The notes: generated by a model not told the origin, from the sequence alone. Shown: positions 45,629 through 55,649, numbered from the stretch's first letter. The stretch: DNA of 64,000 nucleotides from Verrucomicrobiaceae bacterium UBA1938 (GCA_002336895.1 DDFC01000031.1:124001-188000), one strand, 5' to 3'. A program made the numbers and translations.

Positions 45629-45895
45629 TCACCGGAACCCGGATGCCGCTTTTTCCACGGCCAGGATCATCATTGCCAGGCTGCGTCCCTGCACCTGGAT
45701 GTCGATCTTTTCGCCGGCTGTGCGGCGCAGGACCGCCCTTCCCAGAGGGGCATCCTCTGAAATGCGGCCGTTGTCCGCATCGGCCTCGTAGCCGGGCACC
45801 ACCTGGATGGTGATGTCAGGTTCGTGCAGCGCTGCCAGCTCATTGAGAGGCCGCAGGGTCACATGATCATAGTGATGTATCGAAAGAGTGTTCAT
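45629..45895 (-). CDS. Stand-alone GreA/GreB C-terminal-like domain
   Basis: The protein has 88 residues. The second half (GRISEDAPLGRAVLRRTAGEKIDIQV) matches the FKBP-like C-terminal domain of GreA/GreB and Rnk. The N-terminal coiled coil that reaches into RNA polymerase is absent, so it cannot stimulate transcript cleavage in the usual way and may bind polymerase competitively. It is on the same strand, upstream of the PqqD operon. Confidence 0.72.
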   Translation of the reverse strand: MNTLSIHHYDHVTLRPLNELAALHEPDITIQVVPGYEADADNGRISEDAPLGRAVLRRTAGEKIDIQVQGRSLAMMILAVEKAASGFR

Positions 45896-45953
45896 GAAGA
45901 ATAGAAGTGAAAATCAGAAAGGGAGGAGCCCTGCCACGCAGGCAGGCGCAAGC

Positions 45954-45982
45954 GGCTCCTGCCAGTGCGGCAGGAGCCTTTT
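45954..45982. terminator. Strong hairpin between two small genes
   Basis: GGCTCCTGCC (45954-45963) pairs perfectly with GGCAGGAGCC (45969-45978) around AGTGC, followed on the plus strand by TTTT. No plus-strand gene ends here, and on the minus strand the stem lacks a T-run. It may be an RNA-processing or attenuation hairpin between the 84-residue and GreA-like genes. Confidence 0.4.
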
Positions 45983-46022
45983 GAACGACGGATGGGGTGT
46001 CAGGGCTCGGTGGAGCAGACCG

Positions 46023-46277
46023 CTATTGCCGCGTGGCCAGAAGCGACTCGATGCAGCCTTCAGGCTGCGTGCTTAGCACGTAGGAGCGCACGGATTCCCG
46101 TGCCGCCTCCTCCGTGCTGGCCGCCACTTCATAGCAGGCTTCGGTAAATACCTTCCCGAAGACTTCCTGCCGTTTGAACACACAGGTGACCAGCCATGTG
46201 GGCCGCTCAAAGCGCAGGGCGCTGCCAACGCTCACGGGTTTGTCATCGTGCCGAAAAAGTTGTTCCAATAGTTTCAT
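46023..46277 (-). CDS. Small cytoplasmic protein, unknown
   Basis: The protein has 84 residues from ATG 46277 (MKLLEQLFRHDDKP…). It has a predicted beta-beta-alpha-rich composition (WLVTCVFKRQEVFGKVFTE, then STEEAARESVRSYVLS) and no membrane segment. It is the most upstream minus-strand gene of the block. No family recognised; coding status rests on codon pattern and placement. Confidence 0.5.
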   Translation of the reverse strand: MKLLEQLFRHDDKPVSVGSALRFERPTWLVTCVFKRQEVFGKVFTEACYEVAASTEEAARESVRSYVLSTQPEGCIESLLATRQ

Positions 46278-46684
46278 AAAAAGAGTGTTTGAGATATGCC
46301 TTAACAAGTGAGGGAAAGGCCTGGCTGACGCATCCGTGCGCAGGCAGGCGGCACACGGCGCCCTGCAGTGGTGATCACTGCAAACGCGCGTGCCGTGGGG
46401 CATGACCAGAGTGAAGCCTGCACGCCATGAAGACGCGGGCGGGCATGAGTGACGCAGGCTCTGGTACCTGCAGGGGCGCGGACGATCCCGGATCAGGGAT
46501 GTCCGCTTAAGCTCGGCTTGCCGCCAGTCGGTGGCAAAGCGGATGAATCACGCTGTCTTCGGCCATGCTGGCGAATACTGTGATATGGCGCTTCGTGGGC
46601 TTCACAGGCAAAAGCTATGTCCCTAACCCGAAATGGCAAGCCGTAAGTTGACGTCATCCGGTGCTGGGCGTAGCCATCGCCCCC
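46278..46684. other. Hairpin-rich intergenic region between divergent genes
   Basis: These 407 bases hold no convincing gene. Inverted repeats are TGCAGTG/CACTGCA (46364-46382, with CACGGC/GCCGTG outside it), AGCCTGC/GCAGGCT (about 46413-46458) and CGGACGATCCC/GGGATGTCCG (46479-46505, one base bulged). Promoters for the permease and the small minus-strand genes must lie here, but none matches the consensus well. Confidence 0.4.
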
Positions 46685-47992
46685 ATGAGCTCCACTCGCA
46701 CTCAGGGGATTTCGCTGATCACAGCCACGGCGGTGGTGGTGGCAAACATGATCGGCACCGGCGTCTTCACCTCCCTGGGTTTTCAAGTGGGGTCACTTCC
46801 TTCGGGCTTCGTCATTCTCATGCTCTGGGTCGTCGGCGGCGTGTGTGCTTTTTGCGGCGCGGTTTGTTATGGCGAGCTCGCGGCCGCGCTGCCACGCTCC
46901 GGTGGCGAGTACCATTTCCTCTCCAAGATCTTCCACCCCGCCGTCGGCTTTCTCTCCGGCTGGCTCTCCGTCACCGTCGGTTTTGCCGCCCCCATCGCCC
47001 TGGCCGCCATGGCCTTCGGCAAATACTTCTCCGGCATCTTCCCCGAAGCCCCGGCCACCACGTGGTCGCTCGTCATGGTGTGGATCGTCACGCTGATCCA
47101 TGTGGCTGGCATTCATACCGCCGCCCGTTTTCAAAACACCGCCACCTGGCTCAAGGTGACGCTCATCCTCGTCTTCATCGGCGCAGGCTTCTGGTTTGGC
47201 AAAGCCCAGCCCGTGCAGTTTCTCCCCGCCACAGGAGACCTCACTCTGCTCGGCAGCACGCCCTTCGCCGTCAGCCTCGTTTACGTCATGTATGCCTACG
47301 CTGGATGGAATGCGGCCACCTACATCGTCGGAGACATCCGCGACCCGCAGAAAAACGTCCCTCTCGCCATCGCGCTGGGCACGCTGCTGGTGGCTGGCCT
47401 GTACCTCGCGCTCAATGCCGTTTTCCTGCACGTGGCTCCCATGAGCGAGCTGAATGGCAAGCTGGACGTGGGCCATGTGGCCGCCGTGCATATCTTTGGC
47501 GAGACAGGTGGCAAGATCATGTCCGGCCTCATATGCCTCGGCCTCGTCTCCAGCATCAGCGCCATGACCTGGGTGGGCCCGCGTGTCATGAAGACCATGG
47601 GCCAGGACCTCCGCATCCTCTCACCTCTGGCTGCCAGTGACGAGCGCGGCGTCCCAGTCGCAGGTTTGTTTGTGCAGCTCTCCATCGTCATCACGCTGCT
47701 GCTCACCGCCAGCTTTGAGACCGTCCTCACCTGCGTGCAGTTCAGCATCCAGCTCGGCTCCTTTGCCACCGTTGTCGGTTTGATCGTGCTGCGCATCAAA
47801 CAGCCCGACCTGCCGCGCCCCTACCGCTGCTGGGGCTACCCCGTCACCCCCGTCCTCTTTTTGGTCATCAGCCTGTGGATGATGATCTTCGTCGCCAAAA
47901 AACATCCGTATGAAACCCTTACGGGCATGGCGTTGATTTTGCTCGGTTGGATCATTTATTTCATCTCACCGCGTACTCCACGCACCCCATGA
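46685..47992 (+). CDS. APC-superfamily amino-acid permease
   Basis: The protein has 435 residues from ATG 46685; a GTG at 46661 would add 8. About twelve membrane helices are predicted. VVVANMIGTGVFTSLG is the conserved helix 1 substrate-binding segment (GxG) and GELAAALPRSGGEYHFL the loop after helix 2, as in basic or neutral amino-acid transporters of the APC family. Substrate unknown. Its stop overlaps the next ATG by 4 bases. Confidence 0.92.
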   Translation: MSSTRTQGISLITATAVVVANMIGTGVFTSLGFQVGSLPSGFVILMLWVVGGVCAFCGAVCYGELAAALPRSGGEYHFLSKIFHPAVGFLSGWLSVTVGFAAPIALAAMAFGKYFSGIFPEAPATTWSLVMVWIVTLIHVAGIHTAARFQNTATWLKVTLILVFIGAGFWFGKAQPVQFLPATGDLTLLGSTPFAVSLVYVMYAYAGWNAATYIVGDIRDPQKNVPLAIALGTLLVAGLYLALNAVFLHVAPMSELNGKLDVGHVAAVHIFGETGGKIMSGLICLGLVSSISAMTWVGPRVMKTMGQDLRILSPLAASDERGVPVAGLFVQLSIVITLLLTASFETVLTCVQFSIQLGSFATVVGLIVLRIKQPDLPRPYRCWGYPVTPVLFLVISLWMMIFVAKKHPYETLTGMALILLGWIIYFISPRTPRTP

Positions 47993-49212
47993 AAAAATCA
48001 CTCGTCCTGCTGCTCGTCCTGGCTCAAGTCGCCCTCGCGGAGCCCCCCACCCCCAACGAGCAGGCGCGCTTCCTCGCAGGCCTGCCTCAGGAAGGTTCCT
48101 CACTGGCCGAGCTGGCCAAGCGCGGCGAGTTCAACTCCCACGCCAAGGAGCTCGATGCCACCTGGGCGGATGCCGAAGAGCGCCAGTTCACCAAGATCCG
48201 CGAATGGGCGCCCATGGGCCTGCCCGAGGCCGTCAATGACACCTCCCCGCTGCTCTATGTCTTCAGCGGCCCCGACTTCCTGCATGCCAATGTCTTCTTC
48301 CCCAATGCCTCCACCTACGTCCTCGCCGCCGTGGAGCCCGTGGGCCAGCTCCCTGATGTGACTCAGCTCAGCCCCGGAGAGCTCGGCTCCTCGCTGCGCA
48401 ATCTCCGCACCACCCTCAATGCCTCCCTGAGCTTCAGCTTCTTCATCACCGCAGACATGAAGAAGGACCTCCAGGCCACCAAGCTCACCGGCACCCTGCC
48501 CGTCCTCTACGTCTTCCTCGCACGCTGCGGCTGCTACATCCAGAGCGTGGAAAAAATCTGGCTCAATCCCGAGGGCAAAATCCTCACCGACAAGGAGACC
48601 AAAACCTCCGGCGCTCGCATCACCTTCCTCGGCCCCAAAGGAAAGCACCAGACGCTCTACTACTTCTCCACCAACATCGCCGACTGGGCGCTCAAGCAGG
48701 ATGCCTCATTCCTCCGCTTCTGCGACGGGCTTGGCACCATGAACGGCTTCACCAAGTCCGCCTCATACCTCATGCACCTGAGCGACTTCCACGCCATTCG
48801 CGACTACCTCCTGCACCACTGCCACACCATCACCCAGGACGATTCCGGCATCATGTGGAAGGACTTCCCCCGCGATGCCTGGGACGTGAAAGCCTACGGC
48901 TGGTATCCCGGCCCCATCCCCCTCTTCAAGCAGCACTTCCAGCCCGATCTGGCCGAATACTTCCGCACCACCGAAGTCGCCGACCTCCCCTTCGGCATCG
49001 GCTACCAGTGGCGGCCCAAGAGCAGCACCCTCATCTACGGCGTCTCCAAGATGATGGTGCGCAAGGCCATCCCCGTTGAAGACGACAAGCCCGTCGCAGC
49101 TCAGCCTTCGCCCGCCCAGCCTGTCGCCCCGCCACCCGTCACCACACCAGCTCCTCAGCCCCCCGCCGTTCCCAAAGCCCTTCCCGTTCCTGCCGACGCC
49201 CCTCAGCAATAA
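47989..49212 (+). CDS. Secreted protein coupled to the permease gene, unknown
   Basis: The protein has 407 residues from ATG 47989 (ATGA overlap with the permease stop), which begins a signal peptide (MKKSLVLLLVLAQVALA). The body is a mixed alpha/beta domain with two Cys in ARCGCYIQS. The last 50 residues are Pro/Ala-rich, possibly a linker to the cell wall or a partner. No family recognised. Confidence 0.75.
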   Translation: MKKSLVLLLVLAQVALAEPPTPNEQARFLAGLPQEGSSLAELAKRGEFNSHAKELDATWADAEERQFTKIREWAPMGLPEAVNDTSPLLYVFSGPDFLHANVFFPNASTYVLAAVEPVGQLPDVTQLSPGELGSSLRNLRTTLNASLSFSFFITADMKKDLQATKLTGTLPVLYVFLARCGCYIQSVEKIWLNPEGKILTDKETKTSGARITFLGPKGKHQTLYYFSTNIADWALKQDASFLRFCDGLGTMNGFTKSASYLMHLSDFHAIRDYLLHHCHTITQDDSGIMWKDFPRDAWDVKAYGWYPGPIPLFKQHFQPDLAEYFRTTEVADLPFGIGYQWRPKSSTLIYGVSKMMVRKAIPVEDDKPVAAQPSPAQPVAPPPVTTPAPQPPAVPKALPVPADAPQQ

Positions 49213-49215
49213 AAT

Positions 49216-50211
49216 TCACGGTCCCTTCGAAAACAGCAGCCTCAGCAGCTCCGCATCATTCGGCTTTGAATCCTTCGCCAGCCGCACGATGACCAGGTTC
49301 CTCGACGGCACGATGTAGAGTCTCTGCCCGTAGGAGCCGATGCAGGCGATGAGATCCGCAGGCGCCGCGCGGCACAGGCAGGCATTGCGCCATGACTGCT
49401 GGTGCCACTTTTTGTCCAGCATGGACTCTGCATCCACCTCGCGGCCGGATCGGTTTGCTGCGGCCCGGTTGTTCCAGAAACCGAAGGCAAACGCCGCGTT
49501 GGCACTGCTGCCCTGCAGCTTCATCAGCACATCCTCATGCTTCAGCATCCATGTGCCCAGCTCAGACCACTGGCGTGCCGTCTGCATGAACCCAGCCGCC
49601 AGCAGCGGTGCTCCGTGCTGGTCCGGCAGGTAGCGCTGAGAGCCCAGCCCCAGCGGCGCCAGCACCTTGCGCTCCAGATAGCGGATGGGCGTCTGCTTCT
49701 TCTCCAGCTTGCGCGCCAGCAGCTCATGAAACACCTGCAGCGCCGCAGGCCCGTAGATGAAGGACTTTCCTGGCGTGGCCACCGCTCCGGCCTTCAGCGC
49801 TGCGCCAGTGCGGTCCGGAAAGCTGTTCTCGTGCAGGCCAAACATCGGCTCCAGCCCGTGACTGAAATCCAGCAGCTGCCGCACGGTGATCTTGCTCTTG
49901 CGTGCATCTCCCTGCCATTCGGTGATGGTGTCTGCCACGCGCTCATCAAAGCTGAACAGCCCCTCCTTCTCCGCCGCAAAGGCCGTCAGCCCCCAGAAGG
50001 CCTTGGTGCCGCTGTAAATGCGGTGCGGCTCCTTTTTGGCATGCCCGTTCGCATACGACTCATGCACGATCTTCCCGTTTTGCCGCACCAGAAAGGCGTG
50101 CCCGCCGTGCGCGGCCGAGTAAGCGGCCGCAGCCTCGATCCCCTGTGCCGCGAGCGGCTCCACCGCAGGCGCGGCCGTGAAAAAATGCAGAAATGCCAGC
50201 AGCGGCTTCAT
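49216..50211 (-). CDS. Secreted serine hydrolase of the class C beta-lactamase family
   Basis: The protein has 331 residues from ATG 50211 (50235 adds 8), with a signal peptide (MKPLLAFLHFFTAAPA). YSGTKAFWG is the SxxK nucleophile motif of the beta-lactamase/DD-peptidase/esterase fold, and LDFSHGLEPMFG is the segment that follows it. It may be an esterase or DD-carboxypeptidase-like enzyme; true beta-lactamase activity is unlikely to be inferable. Convergent with the upstream gene, 3 bases apart. Confidence 0.85.
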   Translation of the reverse strand: MKPLLAFLHFFTAAPAVEPLAAQGIEAAAAYSAAHGGHAFLVRQNGKIVHESYANGHAKKEPHRIYSGTKAFWGLTAFAAEKEGLFSFDERVADTITEWQGDARKSKITVRQLLDFSHGLEPMFGLHENSFPDRTGAALKAGAVATPGKSFIYGPAALQVFHELLARKLEKKQTPIRYLERKVLAPLGLGSQRYLPDQHGAPLLAAGFMQTARQWSELGTWMLKHEDVLMKLQGSSANAAFAFGFWNNRAAANRSGREVDAESMLDKKWHQQSWRNACLCRAAPADLIACIGSYGQRLYIVPSRNLVIVRLAKDSKPNDAELLRLLFSKGP

Positions 50212-50361
50212 GCTCAAAGCTAGCCGCAAATTCACCGGTTTGCAGTCTCGAATGACTAAATAAAGCCTCCCTCAGCCAGCCCCTGTTCGTCACCCTTTCC
50301 ACCTGCTGCACCCTCACCTCCCGGTGGACAAGCGCCCATCTCACCGCATCATCTGCGCCGC

Positions 50362-51033
<672 letters not shown>

Positions 51034-51085
51034 AATCTCATCCCACGATTGCCAATCACCGCAGTCTGGCTCTAACTTGCCCTGC

Positions 51086-51982
51086 ATGACGAGCGCCCAG
51101 AGCACCGCCGGTCCGGCTCCCCATGACACCAGTCTCCACCAGTGGCTGATGCTCGGCGTCTCCACCGCGTTTCTGACCTTGATCGGCCTCGTGCTTCCCC
51201 ATGGAGACAGCGGCGAGGAGTTCCGCGGGTGGTTCATGGCTCATCTCTTTTTTCGCCCGCTGATCGTCATCCTGTGGGCGGTTATCATCATCGAGGGCAT
51301 CGCCGGCCTTTTTGCCTCCGCCGCTCCCTGGCCCGCGCGCCTCAGGCGCCTGCTGCTCACCTCGCTCCTGCCGCCGCTGCGCATGATCACGGCCAGCAGC
51401 AAGCCCGGCGGCTGGCTCTGGCTGCCCGGCATCGGCTGGAAGACTTCCGGCGAGGCCACCTCTGAGCAGCTTGAGCAAAAGCTCGCACTGCCCATGCTCA
51501 TCCTCACTCTCCTGGTGCTCCCCGTGCTCGGTGCCGAGCTTACCGGGGGAGAGACTTTGGAAAACCACCCGCGCATGGCCCTGGCCACCCATCTGATGAC
51601 CTGCGTCATCTGGATCGGCTTCACCATGGAGTTTCTCTGGATGGTCGCCGCCGCGCCTGACAAGCTGGCCTACTGCCTCAAAAACTGGATCAATCTTGTC
51701 ATCATCCTGCTGCCGCTCGTGGCCTTCCTCCGGGTGCTGAACATTTTCCGCTTCACCCGCATGCTGCGCGCCGGCAAGCTCCTCCGCGCCTACCGCCTGC
51801 GTGGCCTGTGGACGCGCCTCTGGCGCCTCGCCCTGCTCTTCAAGCTCATCGACCGCCTCCAGCAGCGAGATCCCGGGAAATACTGCGCCGCTTTGGAAAA
51901 GAAGATCGCCGACCTCGAAGAGGATCTGGCAGAGCTGCGCACCCGGCTGGCCGAGCAACGTGGCAAGCTCCCCCGCGAGTGA
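51086..51982 (+). CDS. Ion-channel-like membrane protein with C-terminal coiled coil
   Basis: The protein has 298 residues from ATG 51086. About six membrane helices are predicted. RVLNIFRFTRMLRAGKLLRAYRLRGLWTRLWR (given here in outline: R/K every third or fourth position, about 210-245) resembles a voltage-sensor S4 segment. No selectivity filter such as TVGYG was seen. The last 40 residues form a coiled coil (LEKKIADLEEDLAEL). The family is uncertain; it may be a truncated or regulatory ion-transport protein. Confidence 0.65.
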   Translation: MTSAQSTAGPAPHDTSLHQWLMLGVSTAFLTLIGLVLPHGDSGEEFRGWFMAHLFFRPLIVILWAVIIIEGIAGLFASAAPWPARLRRLLLTSLLPPLRMITASSKPGGWLWLPGIGWKTSGEATSEQLEQKLALPMLILTLLVLPVLGAELTGGETLENHPRMALATHLMTCVIWIGFTMEFLWMVAAAPDKLAYCLKNWINLVIILLPLVAFLRVLNIFRFTRMLRAGKLLRAYRLRGLWTRLWRLALLFKLIDRLQQRDPGKYCAALEKKIADLEEDLAELRTRLAEQRGKLPRE

Positions 51983-52005
51983 GCTTTTTTTGAAGCTTCT
52001 GCAGT

Positions 52006-52042
52006 TTGACACCCCTGCTGCCTGCTGGCTATAATTACCATA
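52006..52042 (+). promoter_or_regulatory. Consensus sigma70 promoter predicting a leaderless mRNA
   Basis: TTGACA (52006-52011) and TATAAT (52030-52035) are perfect consensus hexamers with an 18-base spacer. Transcription would start near 52042-52043, at or next to the A of ATG 52043. No Shine-Dalgarno fits between them, so the message is probably leaderless. Confidence 0.7.
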
Positions 52043-53542
52043 ATGAACACCCCGATTGTTCTATTCCCTTTCCCCAAATTTCTTAGCCTCATCTGCTTGC
52101 TTCCTACCCTGCTGGCTGCCGTAGCCTCTCAGGCCCAGCAGCTGCCCCCTCAGGTCATCGAGCAGGCCAGGCGTGAGTCCCTTCCTGCGGAAAAGCGTGC
52201 CAAGCACGACAACTACCAGGCTGCCGCCAAATACTGGTACGCCAGCCGCAATCCCAAGCACTTGGAGGACATGGACGAGGCGCTGTCAGATCTGCTGCCT
52301 CTCGCCACCGCTTACACCTCTGTCATCGACAACTTCCAGAGCTGGGAGGAGGCTCAAAAATACAAGGCCTACCACGATGCCGGGGCCGTACTCCTGGCCA
52401 AAGCCTACACCTGCCTTTACTACGGCGACGTCAAAAAAGCCGCACCTGCCGTCGAGCTTATCGAGACCAAGTTCCCCTATGCCATGCTGCTGCAAGAAGA
52501 TCGTGGCGTCCAATGGGTCCGTGAAAACCTGCGCTACCACGAGCACTGCTGCATGCTCTATGCCGCCATGAGCCTGAAGGTCGTCGGCAAAATTCATTTC
52601 CCGCATGAGCGCGATGAATTTGACGGGCGGCAGCAGCGCAAGGCCCTCGAGCACATGGCCGTGCTCCGCCTGCGCGAAGGCAATGTTGACCGCCTGGAGC
52701 ATTTCTTCACCGCCATCAATCACAGCGAACTCCAGACCTCGGGCGGCGACTGGGCGCTAGACATCATCATGGACGCCATGCGCCCGCTTGATCAGGACTA
52801 CCAGACTGAGAAAGCCTGGCGCGAGATCCATGACGCCATCCTCATCTGGCAGAAGCAGAAGCCCACCTCCATCTTTGCCCGTCTGGCAGAGGCACGCTTT
52901 TTATACAATTACGCCATGTTCGAAGCCAGGCACAGCCGCTCCTTTGCCATCATACGGGATGCCTCCGAACGCGGCCTGAACTTGATGCAGGACATTCCCA
53001 AAGCCAGCCCGGCCTGGTACGACACGATGCTCCGCCTGCAGGCCGTCGCCGGCCGGCCCGCTCATGAGATCGCCCCAGTCTTCAAAGAGGGGCTGGACAA
53101 ATACCCCGATTACACCCCTTACGCCGTCGCTCTCGGGCGGTGCTTTGTGAATGGCGGAGAGATCGGCCGCCAGGTTTGTGCCGAGATCATCGAACAGCTG
53201 CAGTCCACTTCCAAAGGGGCTCTGGCCGCACAGATGCTGCGCCGCATCTATTTCGACGGTGATCTGCCGGCCATCCAGCCGCGCCTGAATCTCGACACTG
53301 TCGAGCGTTGCATCCATGCAGCCGTGACCCGGTGGCCGGAGAGCTACGAGCTCCGCAGCGATCTCGGCATCCTCGCCGTCACCATTGGTCGGCGTGCGCT
53401 TGCCGCAGAAATCATGCAGGGCATGAGCAAGAAGTGGTGCCGATACGCCTGGAAAGGCCGCGAGGACATCGCCATCCTCCTCACAAGCCCTGACACAGCG
53501 CACCCCCCACGCGTGGACCCCACACGCAAGACCACGCTTTAA
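52043..53542 (+). CDS. Secreted TPR-like helical protein, unknown
   Basis: The protein has 499 residues. The signal peptide (…LSLICLLPTLLAAVASQA) is followed by a largely helical protein with TPR-like pairs (ALGRCFVNGGEIGRQVCAEI, LRSDLGILAVTIGRRALAAEI) and many aromatic residues. The start is fixed by the consensus promoter directly before it. It resembles no family I can name. Confidence 0.75.
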   Translation: MNTPIVLFPFPKFLSLICLLPTLLAAVASQAQQLPPQVIEQARRESLPAEKRAKHDNYQAAAKYWYASRNPKHLEDMDEALSDLLPLATAYTSVIDNFQSWEEAQKYKAYHDAGAVLLAKAYTCLYYGDVKKAAPAVELIETKFPYAMLLQEDRGVQWVRENLRYHEHCCMLYAAMSLKVVGKIHFPHERDEFDGRQQRKALEHMAVLRLREGNVDRLEHFFTAINHSELQTSGGDWALDIIMDAMRPLDQDYQTEKAWREIHDAILIWQKQKPTSIFARLAEARFLYNYAMFEARHSRSFAIIRDASERGLNLMQDIPKASPAWYDTMLRLQAVAGRPAHEIAPVFKEGLDKYPDYTPYAVALGRCFVNGGEIGRQVCAEIIEQLQSTSKGALAAQMLRRIYFDGDLPAIQPRLNLDTVERCIHAAVTRWPESYELRSDLGILAVTIGRRALAAEIMQGMSKKWCRYAWKGREDIAILLTSPDTAHPPRVDPTRKTTL

Positions 53543-53561
53543 AAAGGCGCTCTCATCACTC

Positions 53562-54242
53562 TCACTGCCCCAGGCTCAGGTATTCGCGCACTGTGTGGTT
53601 CAGCGCCCGGCGTGCCGGAGGGAAGCATTCGGCCACTTTCTCAAACGTCTCCTCCATGGCAAACTCGTCTGCCAGCACATGCCTGCGCGCAGCCTCCAGG
53701 TGGCTCACCACCACCTGCTCGTAGTAATCCACGTCCGGCGCGCCGCGCCGTGCCGCACGCCGGTGCAGAAAGTCCGGGTACAGACAGGTCAGCACCAGGA
53801 ATTGGTTCGCACACTGCACATGCAGGAAGAACTTGTGGTGCCGGCTCGCGTTCTCGATCGCCTCCAGGTAGTCCACGCTGTACAGGCTGTCGATGGCGTG
53901 GTTGATGTCATTCGGCCCCTTCGTCGGCGAGCAGCCAAAGTCCGCGCACACCACGGCCATGTAGTCCGCCACCGCCACCTCCTTGATGCCAAATTCCTTC
54001 AGCGAGTGTCGCACCACGATGAAGAAAAACAGCTCCGGAGAAAGCAGCGCCGCTTTGCGGGAGACGATCGCGGCGTCAAAGAGCTTGTCATTGTCGAGGA
54101 TGATCGGCACCGCTTCGGGGTCGTCTATCATCGCATTGAAGCCCTCTCGTCCGCGCTCATCCAGCGCCAGGGTGTCTCGAATGAAATTCCAATCCGTCGG
54201 GGTGAAACGGAACCAGCAGCCAGGGCGGGGAAAACGCGTCAT
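53562..54242 (-). CDS. Conserved-looking cytoplasmic protein, unknown
   Basis: The protein has 226 residues from ATG 54242. ATG 54278 would add 12 but lies within a possible -10 (TATGCT). CWFRFTPTDWNFIRDTL and FFIVVRHSLKEFGI are notable, along with HHKFFLHVQCANQFLVLTCLYP. It is mainly helical, with no signal peptide and no recognised motif. Convergent with the upstream gene. Confidence 0.6.
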   Translation of the reverse strand: MTRFPRPGCWFRFTPTDWNFIRDTLALDERGREGFNAMIDDPEAVPIILDNDKLFDAAIVSRKAALLSPELFFFIVVRHSLKEFGIKEVAVADYMAVVCADFGCSPTKGPNDINHAIDSLYSVDYLEAIENASRHHKFFLHVQCANQFLVLTCLYPDFLHRRAARRGAPDVDYYEQVVVSHLEAARRHVLADEFAMEETFEKVAECFPPARRALNHTVREYLSLGQ

Positions 54243-54383
54243 GGAGATAAGTTGTGAACTGTCATCTACCTTTAGCATAACGAATGCCAGTTGGTTTTAA
54301 TCCTTTCGACGGGGGGGCTTGCATCTTTGTTCAATCAGCTGTCAGGGGCTGTCATGACCTCTCGACAGCAGGGCTGATGAGGC

Positions 54384-54428
54384 ACAAAAAGCCAAGGGGC
54401 TGCATGGTGCATACCACACAGCCCCTTG
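54384..54428 (-). terminator. Rho-independent terminator
   Basis: CAAGGGGCTG (54393-54402) and CAGCCCCTTG (54419-54428) pair perfectly. Read on the minus strand the stem is followed by GGCTTTTTGTG, giving a five-T run. It lies 25 bases after the stop of the SGNH hydrolase gene. Confidence 0.75.
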
Positions 54429-54452
54429 CGGAGAATGAATGAGTGATGGGGA

Positions 54453-55583
54453 CTATTTCAGCGCCTTGCGCAGGACGGGTTCGAAGATTTCGGCCTGGCG
54501 GAGGAAGCCGAGGTCGGTGCCGTGGGAGGCGTCGTTGGAGCCTTCGGCGTCGGTGCCGTAGAGGGCGTCTCCGCCGATGTAGTGGAGATTGGCGACTTTC
54601 TCTTTTTTAAGCTGCTCGTAGGCGGCCTTGAGGGCGGCGTGGTTGTCGTCGTGGAACTTGGCTTTGCCGGGGGTGATCCAGGAGTTGGTGAAGCGGCGAT
54701 CCTCGACGAGGATGATGGGGATGGTGGTGTGCTTGGAGCGGAGCTGCTTGACGAGCGGGATGCATTTGGCGGTGACATCGGCGGGGCCCATGTTGGGGAG
54801 GCAGTCGATGACGATGACGGCGGGATCGAGTTCGTTGAGGAGATCTCCCACAGCAGCGTCCATCTTGCCGTTGCCTGAGAAGCCAAGATTCATGACCGGG
54901 CGTTCCAGATGACGGCCGAGGATGGCGGTGTGCACCATGCCAGGACGGGAGGCATTGGCACCATGGGTGATGGAGGTGCCGTAGAAGACGATGGGCTTCC
55001 GGCGCGGAGCGAGGCCTTCGAATTTTGCGCCTGCGGGAACGCCGATCTCGAGTTTTTCGACACCGTTGTAGAGCGGCAGGTAGGCGGCGAACTCGTGCTC
55101 GCCGGGGGTGATGTCGCTAATCATCACGGTTTCGACATGCTGCTTGTCGGGCTTGGGGCAGGCGACCCAGCGCCACCTGCCTTTGGCATCGCGTGCGTAG
55201 AGGTCGAGACCGCTGACGCCGGTGGCGGGCATGGCGGGGAGAGCGAGGTTGGACTTGGAGAGATCGTAGCGGCAGTAGATGGCTTTGGCGTCGGTCTTGA
55301 AGCGCACCATCATGCCGGCGCTGTCACGGCTGAGGCCCCACACGGCGGGGGTGACGGTTTTTTCCGCCTTGGCCGGCAGGCGGTCAAACCAGCGCAGGCG
55401 CTGCTGGTCTCCCCAGCCGCGACCTTCGACACCCCAGGTGGTGACATCATGCCACTGGGCATCTGCGGGAATGGTGGGGCCTTTGGGTTTGGCAGCAGGG
55501 GCCGGTGCCGGTGCTTTGGGGGCTGCGGTCTGGGCGAGCAGGGACGTGCTGGCAAAGAGGGCGAGGAGGAGGGCTGGTTTCAT
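54453..55583 (-). CDS. Secreted SGNH/GDSL-family hydrolase with N-terminal accessory domain
   Basis: The protein has 376 residues: a signal peptide (MKPALLLALFASTSLLAQ), a Pro/Ala linker, then a jelly-roll-like N-terminal domain (about 45-190). The SGNH domain follows with YGTSITHG (block I Ser), LGFSGNGKMD (Gly and Asn) and the C-terminal DASHG region (block V). It probably deacetylates or de-esterifies carbohydrates outside the cell. Confidence 0.88.
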   Translation of the reverse strand: MKPALLLALFASTSLLAQTAAPKAPAPAPAAKPKGPTIPADAQWHDVTTWGVEGRGWGDQQRLRWFDRLPAKAEKTVTPAVWGLSRDSAGMMVRFKTDAKAIYCRYDLSKSNLALPAMPATGVSGLDLYARDAKGRWRWVACPKPDKQHVETVMISDITPGEHEFAAYLPLYNGVEKLEIGVPAGAKFEGLAPRRKPIVFYGTSITHGANASRPGMVHTAILGRHLERPVMNLGFSGNGKMDAAVGDLLNELDPAVIVIDCLPNMGPADVTAKCIPLVKQLRSKHTTIPIILVEDRRFTNSWITPGKAKFHDDNHAALKAAYEQLKKEKVANLHYIGGDALYGTDAEGSNDASHGTDLGFLRQAEIFEPVLRKALK

Positions 55584-55649
55584 GTGGCGCTTCAGTACGT
55601 CGGGCAGCGGGGTGTTCTCACGGTAATCACGCGGAGGCGGCGGAAGCTT

